64,000 nt of DNA from DATKNA01 sp963786765 (GCA_963786765.1 CAWBAJ010000019.1:191821-255820); one strand, 5' to 3'. Positions 1 to 9,677 are shown, counted from the stretch's first letter. Program-made: numbers and translations. Notes: generated by a model not told the origin, from the sequence alone.

Positions 1-210
1 TTCGAGGCGCTCGGATGCGAGGGTCTGGCGCGCGTCGACTTCTTCCTGCGCCCCGACGGGGAGGTGCTCGTCAACGAGATCAACACGATGCCGGGCTTCA
101 CGCCGATCTCGATGTACCCGCGGATGTGGCAGGCGACGGGCCTGGAGTACCCCGCGCTCGTCGACCGGCTGGTGCAGCTCGCCCTGCACCGTCGTACCGG
201 CCTGCGCTGA
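1..210 (+). CDS. ddl: D-alanine--D-alanine ligase, C-terminal end (partial)
   Basis: The window opens inside this gene; the last 69 codons are present in frame 1 and end at TGA 208-210. The enzyme joins two D-alanines with ATP for peptidoglycan synthesis in the cytoplasm. The piece shows the end of the ATP-grasp domain: 'ARVDFFLRPDGEVLVNEIN' carries the metal-binding Asn-Glu-x-Asn, followed by 'TMPGFTPISMYPRMW', typical of Ddl. A DUF3515 gene, an Lrp-like gene and thiL follow, as in other actinobacteria, which supports the call. The N-terminal part lies outside the window. Confidence 0.93.
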   Translation, partial: FEALGCEGLARVDFFLRPDGEVLVNEINTMPGFTPISMYPRMWQATGLEYPALVDRLVQLALHRRTGLR

Positions 211-250
211 CACACCCGCTGCGGCGGCCACGCCCGCGGACACCTCACGA

Positions 251-710
251 CTACCGTGGAGCGACGAGCGGCCGCGCCTCAGCTGCAGCTGCGGCCGTTC
301 TTCGGCAGGGCTGCGGCGACGGGGCGAGGTCGACCAGGGCGCCGGTTGGCTGGTCGTAGGACCTCGGGACGGCCACGTCGACGGCAGGATCCGTGCCGAA
401 CGTCGTGAACACGACGGGGTCGGCGTCCGGGTCGGCCAGGACCCAGTCGTGGCCGTTGACGCTGATGCACTGGGCGGTCGTCGGGCCCAGCGGCTCGAGG
501 CCGCAGCGCATCACGATGTGAGGGTCGCCCCAGGCGAGCGCGCCATGGACCCGAGCGGCGAGCGGCCCTTGCCGAGCACCGTGCCAGGCGCGGCCCCAGA
601 GCCTTGTGCAGGCGGGATCGGACGCACGCGGGGCCGGACTCGGCGCGGAACTGCAGGCGGCGAGCGAGCACCGCGCCGGCGGCGAGAGTCAGACGTGGAC
701 GACGGTGCAC
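251..710 (-). CDS. DUF3515 family lipoprotein, frameshifted
   Basis: Function unknown; a small exported actinobacterial lipoprotein usually found next to ddl and thiL. Reading starts at GTG 710 with 'MHRRPRLTLAAGAVL', an export signal. The expected lipobox 'LAACSS' is present but in a shifted frame near 655. The family core 'WGDPHIVMRCGLEPLG' appears in a third frame near 500-530, followed by 'VFTTFGTDPAVDVAVPRSY'. At least two one-base shifts are therefore needed to read one protein. Its start overlaps the end of the Lrp-like gene by 22 bases, so the two are probably co-transcribed. Whether the frameshifts are real or sequencing errors cannot be told from here; the pattern elsewhere favours error. 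Confidence 0.7.
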
Positions 711-922
711 GTCAGCGTGCGGGTGATGCCCTTGACGTCCTGGATGCGGGCGATCACGAGCTGGCCGAGCTCGTCCACGCTCGGCGCCTCGACCCGGGCG
801 ATGACGTCATAGGGGCCGGTGACGTCCTCGGCGAGGGTGACGCCGGGGATCTCGGCGATGGACCGCGCCACGTCCGCCGCCCGGCCCACCTCGGTCTGGA
901 TGAGGATGTACGCCTGCACCAC
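689..922 (-). CDS. Lrp/AsnC ligand-binding domain protein (stand-alone RAM domain)
   Basis: A 77-residue protein that is only the effector-binding/oligomerisation domain of Lrp/AsnC regulators, with no helix-turn-helix. It begins 'MVQAYILIQTEVGRAADV' and ends 'RTLTCTVVHV', with 'GPYDVIARVEA' in the middle. Three GTG codons occur in a row (925, 922, 919); I chose 922 because it gives the usual MVQAYILIQTEVG start and lies 7 bases after a GGAGG ribosome site. Family members bind amino acids or act as small sensors; the ligand here is unknown. The gene sits between DUF3515 and thiL, which is its normal actinobacterial place. Confidence 0.88.
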   Translation of the reverse strand: MVQAYILIQTEVGRAADVARSIAEIPGVTLAEDVTGPYDVIARVEAPSVDELGQLVIARIQDVKGITRTLTCTVVHV

Positions 923-996
923 CACGGGTCCTCCTTCTCTGCGCCTCACGCCCGGGTGGCGTGCCCCCGCGAGGATCGTCCCGGGTCGGATCACGC

Positions 997-1002
997 TACC
1001 GT
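997..1002 (+). promoter_or_regulatory. -10 box TACCGT for a leaderless thiL mRNA
   Basis: TACCGT fits the actinobacterial TANNNT consensus and ends 7 bases before the GTG chosen as thiL start. No ribosome site precedes that GTG, so a leaderless transcript is the simplest reading. Confidence 0.45.
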
Positions 1003-1009
1003 GAAGCCC

Positions 1010-2036
1010 GTGAGCGGCGCAGGACCGGGCGGCGCGCCGCCTCCGGGCCCGACTCTCGGGCGACGTCGGCGAGGACGCCCTGGTCCGGGCGGTACTCGGT
1101 CGCTACCGCCCAGCGCCCGGCGTCCTGCTGGTGCCCGCCGGTGACGACGCCGCCGTGCTCGAGATCCCTCGGTCGTCCGGCAGCCGCCTCGTGGTCTCGA
1201 CGGACACGCTCGTCGAAGGCGCCGACTTCCGCCAGGACTGGTCCGGAGGGCGCGACGTCGGGGTCAAGCTGGCGGCGCAGAACTTCGCCGACATCGCCGC
1301 GATGGGCGCCCGCCCGGTGGCGCTCGTCGTGAGCCTGGCGGCGCCTCCCGACCGTGCGCCTGGACTGGGCGACCGCCCTCGCGGACGGGCTCGACGACGA
1401 GACCGCCCGGGCCGGGGCCGCCGTGGCGGGCGGGGACGTGTCGCAGTCCGCGCAGCTCGTCCTCACCGGGACGGCGCTCGGCATCCTCGAGGGGCGGCCC
1501 GTCCTGCGCTCGGGCGCGCGCCCCGGGGATGTCGTCGCCCTGCCGGGCGCACCGGGCCCTCGGCGGCCGGGCTCGCGCTGCTGCTGGCCGCCGGGTCGCG
1601 CGCGGCCGCGGCCGACCTGGCGCCGTCGGCGTCCGCCCTGGTCCAGGCCCACCTGGCGCCGCGGCCGGGCTACCCGCGGGTCCGGACGCCGCCGGCGCCG
1701 GGGCCACCGCGCTGATCGACGTCAGCGACGGCCTGCTGCGCGACGCCGGCCGGGTCGCGAGGCACTCCGGCGTCCTCGTCGACCTCGACCCGGCCGCGCT
1801 CGCACCGGCGGGCGACCTGGTGGCCGCCGCCGGGGCGCTCGGCACCACCGCGCTCGCCCTCGAATGGGTCCTCACCGGCGGGGAGGACCACGCGCTGCTC
1901 GCCTGCTTCCCCCCGGACGCGGACCTGCCGGCGGCGTTCGCCGTCATCGGGCGGGTGCAGGCGACGCGCGACGAACCGGGGTACTGGTGGAGGGAGCCCG
2001 CTGGACCGGCCGGACGGCTGGCACCACTTCCGCTGA
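1010..2036 (+). CDS. thiL: Thiamine-monophosphate kinase, several frameshifts
   Basis: ThiL phosphorylates thiamine monophosphate to the active cofactor thiamine diphosphate. The pieces are all present but in alternating frames: 'MSGAGPGGAPPPGPTLG' from GTG 1010, then 'GDVGEDALVRAVLGRY', 'VSTDTLVEGADFRQDW' and 'NFADIAAMGARPVALVVS' (the AIRS-fold N domain with the metal-binding Asp residues), then 'TVRLDWATALADGLDDE', 'ATALIDVSDGLLRDAGRVA' and 'LTGGEDHALLACF' (C domain). The last codons in the intended frame are 'DGWHHFR' with TGA at 2034-2036. Shifts lie near 1059 (GGG run), 1347, 1545, 1690 and 1990. Each piece is full length and well conserved, so one-base sequencing errors are more likely than a dead gene. 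Confidence 0.82.
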
Positions 2037-2044
2037 CCCCCCGG

Positions 2045-2106
2045 CACTTGTGTGCGCTCGACGTGGTCGTCACGCCGGTCGAGGGCACGACGAGCGCACA
2101 CAAGTG
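2045..2106. repeat. 62-bp palindrome, TTGTGTGCGCT family, copy 1
   Basis: Perfect 16-bp inverted repeat CACTTGTGTGCGCTCG (2045-2060) and its complement (2091-2106) around a 30-base loop. It starts 9 bases after the thiL stop and lies between converging thiL and rpmB. It could serve as a two-way terminator, but has no T-tract. The same 11-base arm core recurs at 26910-27000. Confidence 0.8.
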
Positions 2107-2168
2107 GCGCGACACCGCGCGCAAAATGGGCCGCCCGGCCCCTGGGCGGGACCGGGCGGCGCGGGGGC

Positions 2169-2360
2169 TCAGGCCGAGCGGACGACCTTGCCGGCCTTCA
2201 GGCACGACGTGCACACGTTGAGCCGCTTCGGCGTGGCGCCGACGAGCGTACGCACGCGCTGGATGTTGGGGTTCCAGCGGCGCTTGGTACGGCGGTGCGA
2301 GTGCGAGATGTTGTGACCGAAGCCCGGCCCCTTGCCGCAGACGTCACAGGTGGCAGCCAC
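2169..2360 (-). CDS. rpmB: 50S ribosomal protein L28
   Basis: 63 residues, the normal length for bacterial L28, a component of the large ribosomal subunit. It begins 'MAATCDVCGKGPGFGHNISH' and contains 'RRTKRRWNPNIQRVR' and a closing 'CTSCLKAGKV'. Both CxxC pairs are present, so this is the zinc-binding (C+) form; actinobacteria often carry a second zinc-free copy elsewhere that is switched on by zinc shortage. It is transcribed alone, divergent from the DAK2 gene, with a 200-base shared upstream region. Confidence 0.97.
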   Translation of the reverse strand: MAATCDVCGKGPGFGHNISHSHRRTKRRWNPNIQRVRTLVGATPKRLNVCTSCLKAGKVVRSA

Positions 2361-2561
2361 GGGAAGTGCTCCTCAGGAGTGGTGGGTCGGATTCGGTGGA
2401 CCCGGGCACGCGCCCGGGCAACCACGACAGGGTATCCGACGCCGACGGCCGTCCCCAAACCGGCGGGAGGCCGCGCGGGGGAGTGTCGCCGGTCGCGGTT
2501 ACCCTGACGGGCACTCGCCAGACGGGATGCAGGCGGGATGCCGTGCGGGAGGAGGTGGGGC

Positions 2562-4160
2562 GTGCTCGACGTCCTGGACGGCCCCGCGTCGCGCCGCTGG
2601 GCGCGCTCGGCCCTCGCCGCGCTGGGAGATGCCCGCGAGGAGCTCGACGCCCTCAACGTCTATCCGGTGCCCGACGGCGACACGGGCACCAACCTCTACC
2701 TCACGTTCGAGGCGGCCTGCTCGGCGGTCACGGCATTGCCTCGCGACACCGAGCTGCGCGCGGTGCTCGAGGCGTTCGCCAGGGGCGCCCTGCTCGGGGC
2801 GCGGGGCAACTCCGGGATCATCCTCGCGCAACTGCTGCGGGGCTGGGCCGACGTGCTCGCGGAGCACGAGGTCATGGACGGCGTCGCCGCCAAGCAAGCG
2901 ATGCACCTCGCCGACCAGCAGGCATGGACTGCCGTCGCTGCGCCCGTCGAGGGCACCATCCTGTCGGTCAGCCGGGCCGCGGCGCGGGCCGCGGCGCAAG
3001 TGCCGGGGGACGGGCTGCCGGCCGTCGTGACGGCAGCCGTGGTCGCAGCCCGCGAGGCCCTCGCCCGCACGCCCGAGCAACTGCCCGCCCTGCGCCGCGC
3101 CGGGGTCGTCGACGCCGGCGGCTGCGGCTTCGTCGTCCTGCTCGAGACCCTGGAGGGCTTCCTCGCGGGCGATGCGTACCGTCCCCGCCGAGGGCGGCCT
3201 CCTGCCCTCCCCGTGGTCGACCTGACGCACTGCGACGACCTCGACGCCGACGGCCCGGCGTACGAGGTGATGTACCTGCTGGAGGCGCCGGAGGAACGTG
3301 TCGGGACGCTGCGCTCGGCCCTCTCCGCTCTGGGCGACTCCCTCGTGGTCGTGGGCGGAGGCGGGCTGTGGCACGTGCACGTCCACGTGGACGACCCCGG
3401 CGCAGCCGTCGAGCGCGCGCTCGACATCGGCCGGCCACGTCGGATCCGGGTCGCCCACTTCGCGGAGCAGATCGCGCGGCGCAGCGCCCGGCCGCGCACG
3501 GGGGTCGGTCTCGTGGCGTGCGCCGCCGGCCCCGGCCTGGCCACGCTCTTCGAGGAGTCGGGGGCAGTCGTCGTCCGCACGGCGCCCGGCCGACGCCCCT
3601 CCACGGGGGAGATCCTGGACGCCGTGCGGTGCACCGCTGCGCCGTTCGTCGTGGTGCTGCCCAACGACGGTGACACCGTCGCGGTCGCGCGGGCCGCCGC
3701 CGGAGCCGCTCGTGACGAGGGCATCCGCGTCGCCGTCCTGCCGACGCGTGCCCAGGTGCAGGGGCTGGCCGCCGCCGCGGTGCACGATCCCACCCATGCC
3801 GCGGACGCCGACGTCGTCGCGATGAGCGCAGCAGCCGGGGCCGCTCGGGATGGGGCGGTGACCGTCGCCGTCCGCGAGGCCATCACCACCGCCGGGCTCT
3901 GCCGGCCCGGTGATGCGCTCGGCGTCGTCCAGGGCGACTTCGCGGTGGTGGGGTCGGACCTGGCCGCCGTGGCCGTCGAGGTCGTCGACCGGCTACTCGC
4001 CACCGGCGGCGAGCTGGTGACCCTGGTGCGTGGCGCCGATGGCGACGACGCTCTCGTCGCGGCCGTCACTGGGCACCTTCGCCGGACGCGGCGTGATCTC
4101 GAGGTCGCCGTCCTGGACGGCGGCCAGGAGCGCTACCCGCTGCTGATGGGGGTGGAATGA
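2562..4160 (+). CDS. DAK2/DhaL-domain protein, FakA-like
   Basis: 532 residues from GTG 2562, which follows a GGAGG site. The N-terminal DhaL domain (about residues 1-200) carries the nucleotide/metal motif 'YPVPDGDTGTNLYLT' and 'ARGNSGIILAQLLRG'. Middle and C-terminal parts match the layout of YloV/FakA, the kinase that phosphorylates fatty acids held by a FakB carrier in Firmicutes. No fakB is in the window, so fatty-acid kinase function is an inference. Its stop overlaps the recG start by ATGA, showing translational coupling; the rpmB-DAK2-recG order is conserved in actinobacteria. Confidence 0.88.
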   Translation: MLDVLDGPASRRWARSALAALGDAREELDALNVYPVPDGDTGTNLYLTFEAACSAVTALPRDTELRAVLEAFARGALLGARGNSGIILAQLLRGWADVLAEHEVMDGVAAKQAMHLADQQAWTAVAAPVEGTILSVSRAAARAAAQVPGDGLPAVVTAAVVAAREALARTPEQLPALRRAGVVDAGGCGFVVLLETLEGFLAGDAYRPRRGRPPALPVVDLTHCDDLDADGPAYEVMYLLEAPEERVGTLRSALSALGDSLVVVGGGGLWHVHVHVDDPGAAVERALDIGRPRRIRVAHFAEQIARRSARPRTGVGLVACAAGPGLATLFEESGAVVVRTAPGRRPSTGEILDAVRCTAAPFVVVLPNDGDTVAVARAAAGAARDEGIRVAVLPTRAQVQGLAAAAVHDPTHAADADVVAMSAAAGAARDGAVTVAVREAITTAGLCRPGDALGVVQGDFAVVGSDLAAVAVEVVDRLLATGGELVTLVRGADGDDALVAAVTGHLRRTRRDLEVAVLDGGQERYPLLMGVE

Positions 4161-6341
4161 CGACGGGCAGCTGGCTGGACGAGCCGCTCAAGCGCAGCGT
4201 CGACGCACGGACCCTGAAAGGGCTCGAGCAGCTCGGCCTCGCCACCGTGCGTGATCTGCTCTGGCACTTCCCCCGGCGGTACATCGACCTGGGGGACCTG
4301 ACGCCGCTGACCGACCTGACGATCGGCGAGCAGGTGACGTTCGTGGGTCTCGTCGTGAAGACCTCGCTCTTCACGGCGAAGCGCACCGGCACCCAGATCT
4401 ACAAGGTGACCGTCGACGACGGCGCGACGCAGCACGACATCACGTTCTTCAACCCCCGCAAGCTCATCCACACCCTGCACGAGGGCACCCGCGCGGTCTT
4501 CAGCTGTGAAGTGGGCGAATTCAACAGGAAGCCGCAGCTGACGCACCCCGACTTCTTCCCGCTCGGGTCGCGCGACGAGGCGGAGGAGTTCGCCAGATCG
4601 CCCTACCCGGTGTACCCGCTGACCAAGGGCCTGAAGAACCACGTCGTCGTCAACGCGGTGCGGATCTTCCTCGACGTGCTGCCCGAGCTTCCCGACCCGA
4701 TCCCGCACGACGTCCGGTCGCGGCGGGGCGTGCTGGGCCTGGTCCCCGCTCTGCGTGCCATCCACCGGCCCCGCGAGGACGCGGACTGGCAGCAGGCGCG
4801 TCGCAGGTTCCGGTTCGAGGAGGCGTTGGTCCTGCAGGTGGCCCTGGCCCAGCGGCGGGCGGCCGACCGGCTCGTCACCGCCACGCCGAGACGTCCGATG
4901 GCCGGCGGCCTGCTCGAGTCCTTCGACGCGCAGCTGCCGTTCGAGCTGACCGGCGGCCAGCGACAGGTCGCAGCGCAGATCGCAGAGGACATGGCCCGGG
5001 ACTGGCCGATGCAGCGGCTCCTGCAGGGCGAGGTCGGCTCGGGCAAGACCGTCGTCGCGCTGCGCGCCATGCTGTCCGTGGTCGACGCCGGCGCGCAGGC
5101 AGCTCTGCTCGCGCCCACCGAGGTGCTCGCGGCTCAGCACCACCGGTCGATCTCGGCGCTCCTCGGTCCGCTGGCCGAGGCGGGCATGCTCGGTGGCGCC
5201 GACAACGCGACCGAGGTCGTGCTCCTCACCGGCTCGCAGTCCACGGCCACTCGGCGCAAGGCCCTGTTGGACGTCGTCAGCGGCGACGCCGGGATCGTCG
5301 TCGGCACTCACGCGTTGCTGCAGGACAAGGTGGCGTTCCACGACCTCGGTCTCGTGGTCGTCGACGAGCAGCACCGGTTCGGGGTCGAGCAGCGGGACGC
5401 CCTGCGCGAGAAGGGCACGGTGGCGCCGCACGTCCTCGTGATGACCGCGACCCCGATCCCGCGCACCGTGGCCATGACCGTCTTCGGCGACCTGGAGACC
5501 TCCACGCTGCGCGAGCTGCCGAAGGGGCGGACCCCGATCGCGACGCACCTCGTGCCGCTGATCAAGCAGCCCACGTGGCAGGACCGCATCTGGCAGCGCA
5601 TCCGCGAGGAGGCGGCGGCGGGCCACCAGGTGTTCGTGGTCTGTCCCCGGATCGGCGACGGTCCCGAGACGGACGAGCCGGACGTGGACTCCGGCGCCTC
5701 GCCGGAGACGGACGATGCACGGCCGCCGTCGCGTGCTGTGGTCGAGGTCCTCGAGGAGCTCCGCGGGCGGCCGGAGCTCGAGGGCCTGCGCATCGAGCCG
5801 CTGCACGGCCGGATTCCGGTGGAGGAGCGGGAGTCGACGATGCAGGCGTTCGCCGCCGGGGACGTCGACGTACTGGTCGCCACCACCGTCGTCGAGGTCG
5901 GCGTCGACGTGCCGAACGCCACCCTCATGGTCATCCTCGACGCCGATCGCTTCGGCATCTCCCAGCTGCACCAGCTCCGCGGTCGCGTCGGGCGGGGCAG
6001 CGCCGCCTCGCTCTGCCTGCTCGTGACCCGGGTCGAGGACGGGACCCCCGCGTACGAGAGGCTCGCCGCAGTCGCGGCCACCCTGGACGGCTTCGAGCTC
6101 GCCGGCGTCGACCTCGAGCAGCGGCGGGAGGGCGACGTCCTCGGCAAGGCGCAGTCAGGTGGCCGGTCTTCGCTGAAGCTGCTGCGGGTGCTGCGGGACG
6201 AGGATGCTCATCGACGCGGCGCGGCACGACGCGATGGCGCTGGTGGCGCAGGACCCCGAGGTCGAAGGTTCACCGGGCCTGCGCGCTGCTCTCGACGAGC
6301 TGCTCGAGGAGGGCAAGGACGCCTTCCTCGAACGCACCTGA
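4157..6341 (+). CDS. recG: ATP-dependent DNA helicase RecG, one frameshift near the end
   Basis: RecG remodels stalled replication forks and branch-migrates Holliday junctions. An OB-fold wedge domain lies in the first ~150 residues. Helicase motifs follow: Walker A 'GEVGSGKT' (~residue 290), the DEQH box 'VVDEQHRFGVEQRD' (~400), 'MTATPIPRTVAMTVFGD' (~433), and late motifs 'ATTVVEVGVDVPNA' and 'QLRGRVGRG'. The reading frame shifts by one base near 6205; after it the other frame gives the expected tail ending 'EEGKDAFLERT' with TGA at 6339-6341. Total length about 727 residues, normal for the family. Start ATG overlaps the DAK2 stop. Confidence 0.93.
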
Positions 6342-6352
6342 GCCCGGCGGCC

Positions 6353-6429
6353 GAGATCATGCTCGCGAGCCGACCGGCTCGGTGATCGACAGGGGGCCTT
6401 GGCGCGGACGTCTGGCGAGCATGATCTTG
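6353..6429. repeat. ~77-bp palindrome, GATCATG family, copy A
   Basis: Left arm GAGATCATGCTCGCGAG (6353-6369) and right arm CTGGCGAGCATGATCTT (6412-6428) are near-perfect complements around a 42-base loop. It fills the gap between recG and the converging AbiEi-like gene. Copies B and C have the same arms and spacing. Confidence 0.75.
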
Positions 6430-6436
6430 CAGATCA

Positions 6437-7411
6437 TCACAGGAGACGGATCGATCCCTCGAAGGGCAGGGCGGCCGCCACTGACAGCTGCGTGGTGATG
6501 TAGGCGGCGAGTGCGACCGCCCGCACAGGCACGAGGACGTCGCGCGCCTCCCAGCGCACCACGAGCAGGCCCGTTCGACGCAGCCGCATCTCCCGGGTCC
6601 GCTCCTCGTGCAGAACCGACTCGTAGTCCTCGAGCGACGCGGATCCCGCGTTCCAGGGCCCTCATGCGGTACTTCGCCCGCCCGTCGGCCTCGCCGAGCA
6701 GGCCCTCGTGCCACCAGCAGTCGCCCCTGCCGATCAGCAGGCCCGCCGGGTCGGCGACCTCGACCTGCCACTGCGGTGACGGCAGTCCCTGCTCGTCGAA
6801 CGTCCAGGCCGACCAGGACTCGAGGGGCGACTCCCGCCGGCCGTCGGCGAGCGCCACGACGCGACGCGCCCGCGGCGCGCCCGGCCAGCCCTTGGCGCGA
6901 GCCACGGCCCTGGCCAGTGCCGCCGGCGTGACACGACCAGAGGCGAGTGCCGCATCCGCGATGGCGAGGGCGTCCCGCGGGGGCAGCGTCCGGGCGCAGT
7001 CCACGACCGTGCGGGCGGGCGACGTGACGAGGAGACGCCCGGACCCGACGTACTCGTCGGCGTCCGAGCGGCGCCACGAGGATCCGCACGGTGCCGGCTC
7101 GGGTCGGGCCTCGCGGTGGCCGTGAAGCTCATCGCGCCCCATCCGCCGAGCGGCGAGGGCCACTGCCAGGCGCGAGCGGCGTGGGCATGGCTGAGCACCA
7201 AGTCGCGACGATGTTCCGCCGCGTGAGCGACGAGCTCTGCGTGCCACCGGCGTTGCTCGTCGAGGCCCTTTCCGGACGAGAACCAGCCGTGCCGCAGCTT
7301 CGTCCACGACCCCGACTGCAGACGCCGTGAGACCTGGCCGTTGGTCAGCCCTGCGGCCGCGGCCTCCGCGCGACTGAAGGCGGGAGGGAGATCGGGGTCT
7401 GGGCGGGACAC
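6437..7411 (-). CDS. AbiEi-antitoxin-like / DUF559-type protein, frameshifted
   Basis: Starts 'MSRPDPDLPPAFSRAEAA' with 'GLTNGQVSRRLQSGSWTKL', the winged-helix start of the AbiEi antitoxin fold. The middle gives 'GRLLVTSPARTVVDCARTL' and the end 'EERTREMRLRRTGLLVVRW', like the endonuclease-fold tail of DUF559 proteins. Three frames are used: shifts near 7080 and 6645. The stop in the last frame is 6437-6439. About 320 residues. Such solo genes are very common in actinobacteria. No AbiEii toxin lies beside it, so I do not call a toxin-antitoxin system; function unknown. Confidence 0.65.
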
Positions 7412-7729
7412 GGTGCGAGCGTCGGCGAGGAGCGCATGCCGAAGCAGCGCTCCAGGCGGAGGCTGTGGACAACGGGACGGTGCGGCCCGGTGTGGACGAC
7501 GAGCGCACGGCTGGTTCCGTCAACGGCCCGCGGCCGTGGTGCGCCACCGCGCCGCGTCCGGCTGCCTCGGCATCGTCCCCGCCGCGGTCCGTAGCGCAAG
7601 ATCATGCTCACGAGCTGCCCGGGTCCAGGGATCGAAAACGGCCTCGCTGCCCGGTCGACTCGCGAGCATGATCTTGTAGGGGGCCGGCGCGGCAGGCGGC
7701 CGCGCCGACCGCTGCGGGACGATGGCGCC
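7412..7729. other. Divergent intergenic region without a gene
   Basis: 318 bases between the starts of the AbiEi-like gene and rsmD. I see no credible coding frame. It holds repeat copy B (7597-7676) and a GACGAT -10-like box at 7718-7723 that ends 6 bases before the rsmD GTG. Confidence 0.6.
7597..7676. repeat. 80-bp palindrome, GATCATG family, copy B
   Basis: Arms CAAGATCATGCTCACGAG (7597-7614) and CTCGCGAGCATGATCTTG (7659-7676): 18-bp inverted repeat with one mismatch and a 44-base loop. Unlike copies A and C it lies between diverging genes, so the family is not tied to transcription ends. Confidence 0.82.
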
Positions 7730-8294
7730 GTGACGAGGATCATCGCGGGCGTCGCGCGGGGGCGCCGGCTCGAGACCCCGCGAGGCGCGGCCACCCGGCC
7801 GACCAGCGACCGCGTCCGCGAGGCGCTCTTCGGCTCCCTCGACGCCCGCGGCGTGCTCGACGGCGCCGTCGTCCTCGACCTCTTCGCCGGCTCCGGCGCC
7901 CTCGGGCTCGAGGCTGCCAGCCGGGGCGCCGAGGAGGTCGTCCTCGTCGACTCCGCCCGCGAGGCCGTCGCCGTGGCCCGCCGCAACGCCGCGGCGCTCG
8001 GGCTGGCCGGCGTCCGGGTGGTGCAGGCGCCGGTGCTGCGCTGGCTGGCCGGGCCCGGCGTGCCCGGCGGCGGACCTCGTCCTGCTCGACCCGCCCTACG
8101 GCGCTCGACGAGGACGCGCTGGCCGGCGGTGCTCGCGGGCCGTGGACGGCGGCCTCGCGCCCGGCGCCCTCGTCGTGGCCGAGCGCGACGGGCGAAGCCC
8201 CGAGCCGGCGTGGCCGAAGGGCTGGGAGCCGGAGGGAGCGCGCCGCTACGGCGACACGGTGCTCTGGACGGCCGCTGCTAGGTTGCGCCCGTGA
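7730..8294 (+). CDS. rsmD: 16S rRNA (guanine(966)-N(2))-methyltransferase, frameshifted
   Basis: RsmD methylates G966 of 16S rRNA using S-adenosylmethionine. From GTG 7730: 'MTRIIAGVARGRRLETP', 'RPTSDRVREALF', and the SAM-binding 'VVLDLFAGSGALGLEAA'. After a one-base shift near 8065 the catalytic motif reads 'DLVLLDPPYG'; another shift near 8100 restores the tail '..RYGDTVLWTAAAR'. The intended frame ends at TGA 8292-8294, overlapping the coaD GTG by four bases. The rsmD-coaD pair is conserved across bacteria. Frameshifts probably sequencing errors. Confidence 0.87.
8279..8284 (+). promoter_or_regulatory. -10 box TAGGTT for leaderless coaD
   Basis: TAGGTT matches TANNNT and ends exactly 6 bases before coaD GTG 8291, inside the end of rsmD. 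It would give coaD its own leaderless transcript besides read-through from rsmD. Confidence 0.5.
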
Positions 8295-8874
8295 GCCACC
8301 TCGCTGTCTGCCCCGGCAGCTTCGACCCCGTGACGAACGGGCACGTGGATGTGGTCCGGCGGGCGGCGCGGCGCTGTTCGACGAGGTCGTCGTCGCGGTG
8401 CTCGGCAACCCCGCGAAGAGCGGCCTGTTCCCGCTCGACGAACGCGTCGAGCTGCTGCGGGCGGCCGTCGACGGCATCGACGGCATGCGGGTGGAGTCCG
8501 TGGCCGGGGGGCTGCTCGTCGACTACTGCCGGTCGGTCGGCGCGTCCGCGATCGTCAAGGGACTGCGGTCGGGCAACGACTTCGCCTACGAGCTGCCCAT
8601 GGCGCTGATGAACCGGCATCTCACCGGCATCGAGACGGTGTTCATCCCCGGGGACCCGCGCTTCGAGCACGTCTCGAGCTCCCTGGTCAAGGAGGTGGCG
8701 GGCCATGGCGGCGACGTCACCGGCCTCGTCCCCGACGCCGTGCTGCCCCGGCTGCTCGCCCGGCTCGGCTGCGGTCGAGCGGAGAGAGGGCGGCCGGTTT
8801 GGGCGCGGGCAGCGGCCTGCAGTAATCTCTCCTTTGGCCTCGTCGCGGTTCGCGGCGGCGCCGTCGCCCGCTAG
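8291..8874 (+). CDS. coaD: Phosphopantetheine adenylyltransferase, one frameshift
   Basis: CoaD transfers AMP from ATP to 4'-phosphopantetheine, the fourth step of coenzyme A synthesis. 'MSHLAVCPGSFDPVTNGHVD' holds the nucleotidyl-transferase motif (T/H)xGH. A one-base shift near 8372 leads to 'LFDEVVVAVLGNPAKSGLF', 'VKGLRSGNDFAYELPMALMN' and the late motif 'HVSSSLVKEVAGHGGDV'. The last frame ends at TAG 8874, giving ~193 residues, some 30 more than usual; the extra tail after 'LPRLLARLG' is not conserved-looking and may hide another indel. The gene is normally essential, so the frameshift is suspect. Confidence 0.88.
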
Positions 8875-8890
8875 GCCGCATCGAGGAGTC

Positions 8891-9471
8891 ATGATCCGCC
8901 TGGACCCCCGGTCCCCGCTCGTCGTCGACACGCGAGAGCTGGGGCGCCGTCCGGGGACCATGCGGAAAGCTGCACCGAACGATCGCGGCCCCGGCGGGCC
9001 TCGGCACCGACGTGATCCGGCATCCCCGAGGGCTCCGACCTCGAGCTCGACCTGCGGCTCGAGGCGGTGATGGAGGGGATCCTCGTCTCCGGCACCATCC
9101 GTGGCCGTACGGAAGGCGAGTGCGTGCGCTGCCTGGACCCGGTCGAGGACGAGATCGAGACCGACGTCCAGGAGCTGTTCGTCTACCCCGGGCGCACGCC
9201 CGAGGGTGAGGACGAGGACGAGTTGCGCGAGCTGGTGGACGAGATGATCGACCTCGAGCCCGTGCTGTACGACACGCTGGTGCCGGCCCTGCCGTTCCAG
9301 CCGGTGTGCCGGGACGACTGCCCGGGCCTGTGCTCCGAGTGCGGGGCACGGCTCGCGGACGCCCCGGGACACACGCACGAGAGCGCGGACCCCCGCTGGG
9401 ACGCGCTGCAGGAACTGCTGACACAGAACGAGCACGGCCCCGGCGCCGAGCCCGAACCCAAGGAGAGCTGA
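8891..9471 (+). CDS. DUF177 (YceD) family protein, frameshifted
   Basis: YceD-family protein, almost always directly upstream of rpmF as here (2 bases between stop and GTG). In bacteria and plastids the family is linked to 23S rRNA accumulation. From ATG 8891: 'SPLVVDTRELGRRPGTMR', then after an extra A near 8966 the frame gives 'TIAAPAGLGTDVI', and after a second indel near 9022 'PEGSDLELDLRLEAVMEG'. The remaining body is in one frame: 'GECVRCLDPVEDEI', 'LPFQPVCRDDCPGLCSECG', a CxxC...C..CxxC pattern probably binding zinc. About 192 residues. Confidence 0.87.
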
Positions 9472-9473
9472 CC

Positions 9474-9677
9474 GTGGCCGTCCCCAAGCGGAAGATGTCC
9501 CGCAGCAACACGCGGTCCCGCCGCTCCCAGTGGAAGGCGACGGCGGCCACCCTGACGACCCGGGTCGAGGGCGGTCAGGTCACCTACTCGCGGCCGCACC
9601 AGGCGCGCGTCGTCACCGACTCCGCCGGCACCCCGCTGTACCTGGAGTACAAGGGCCGCAAGGTCAAGGACCTCTGA
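9474..9677 (+). CDS. rpmF: 50S ribosomal protein L32 (zinc-free form)
   Basis: 67 residues from GTG 9474, which follows an AGGAGA site. 'MAVPKRKMSRSNTRSRRSQW' is the typical L32 start, and the end is 'YLEYKGRKVKDL'. No cysteine is present, so this is the C-minus form that does not need zinc, unlike the L28 in this window. It lies in the usual DUF177-rpmF-rnc order. Confidence 0.96.
   Translation: MAVPKRKMSRSNTRSRRSQWKATAATLTTRVEGGQVTYSRPHQARVVTDSAGTPLYLEYKGRKVKDL

Noticed and set aside
250..2040. thiL and DUF3515 as decayed pseudogenes
   Set aside because: All domains are complete across frames and the same type of indel hits essential genes nearby, so sequence error is the better explanation.
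6437..7411. AbiE toxin-antitoxin or phage-defence system
   Set aside because: Only the AbiEi-like part is present; the neighbours are recG and rsmD and no AbiEii nucleotidyltransferase is adjacent.
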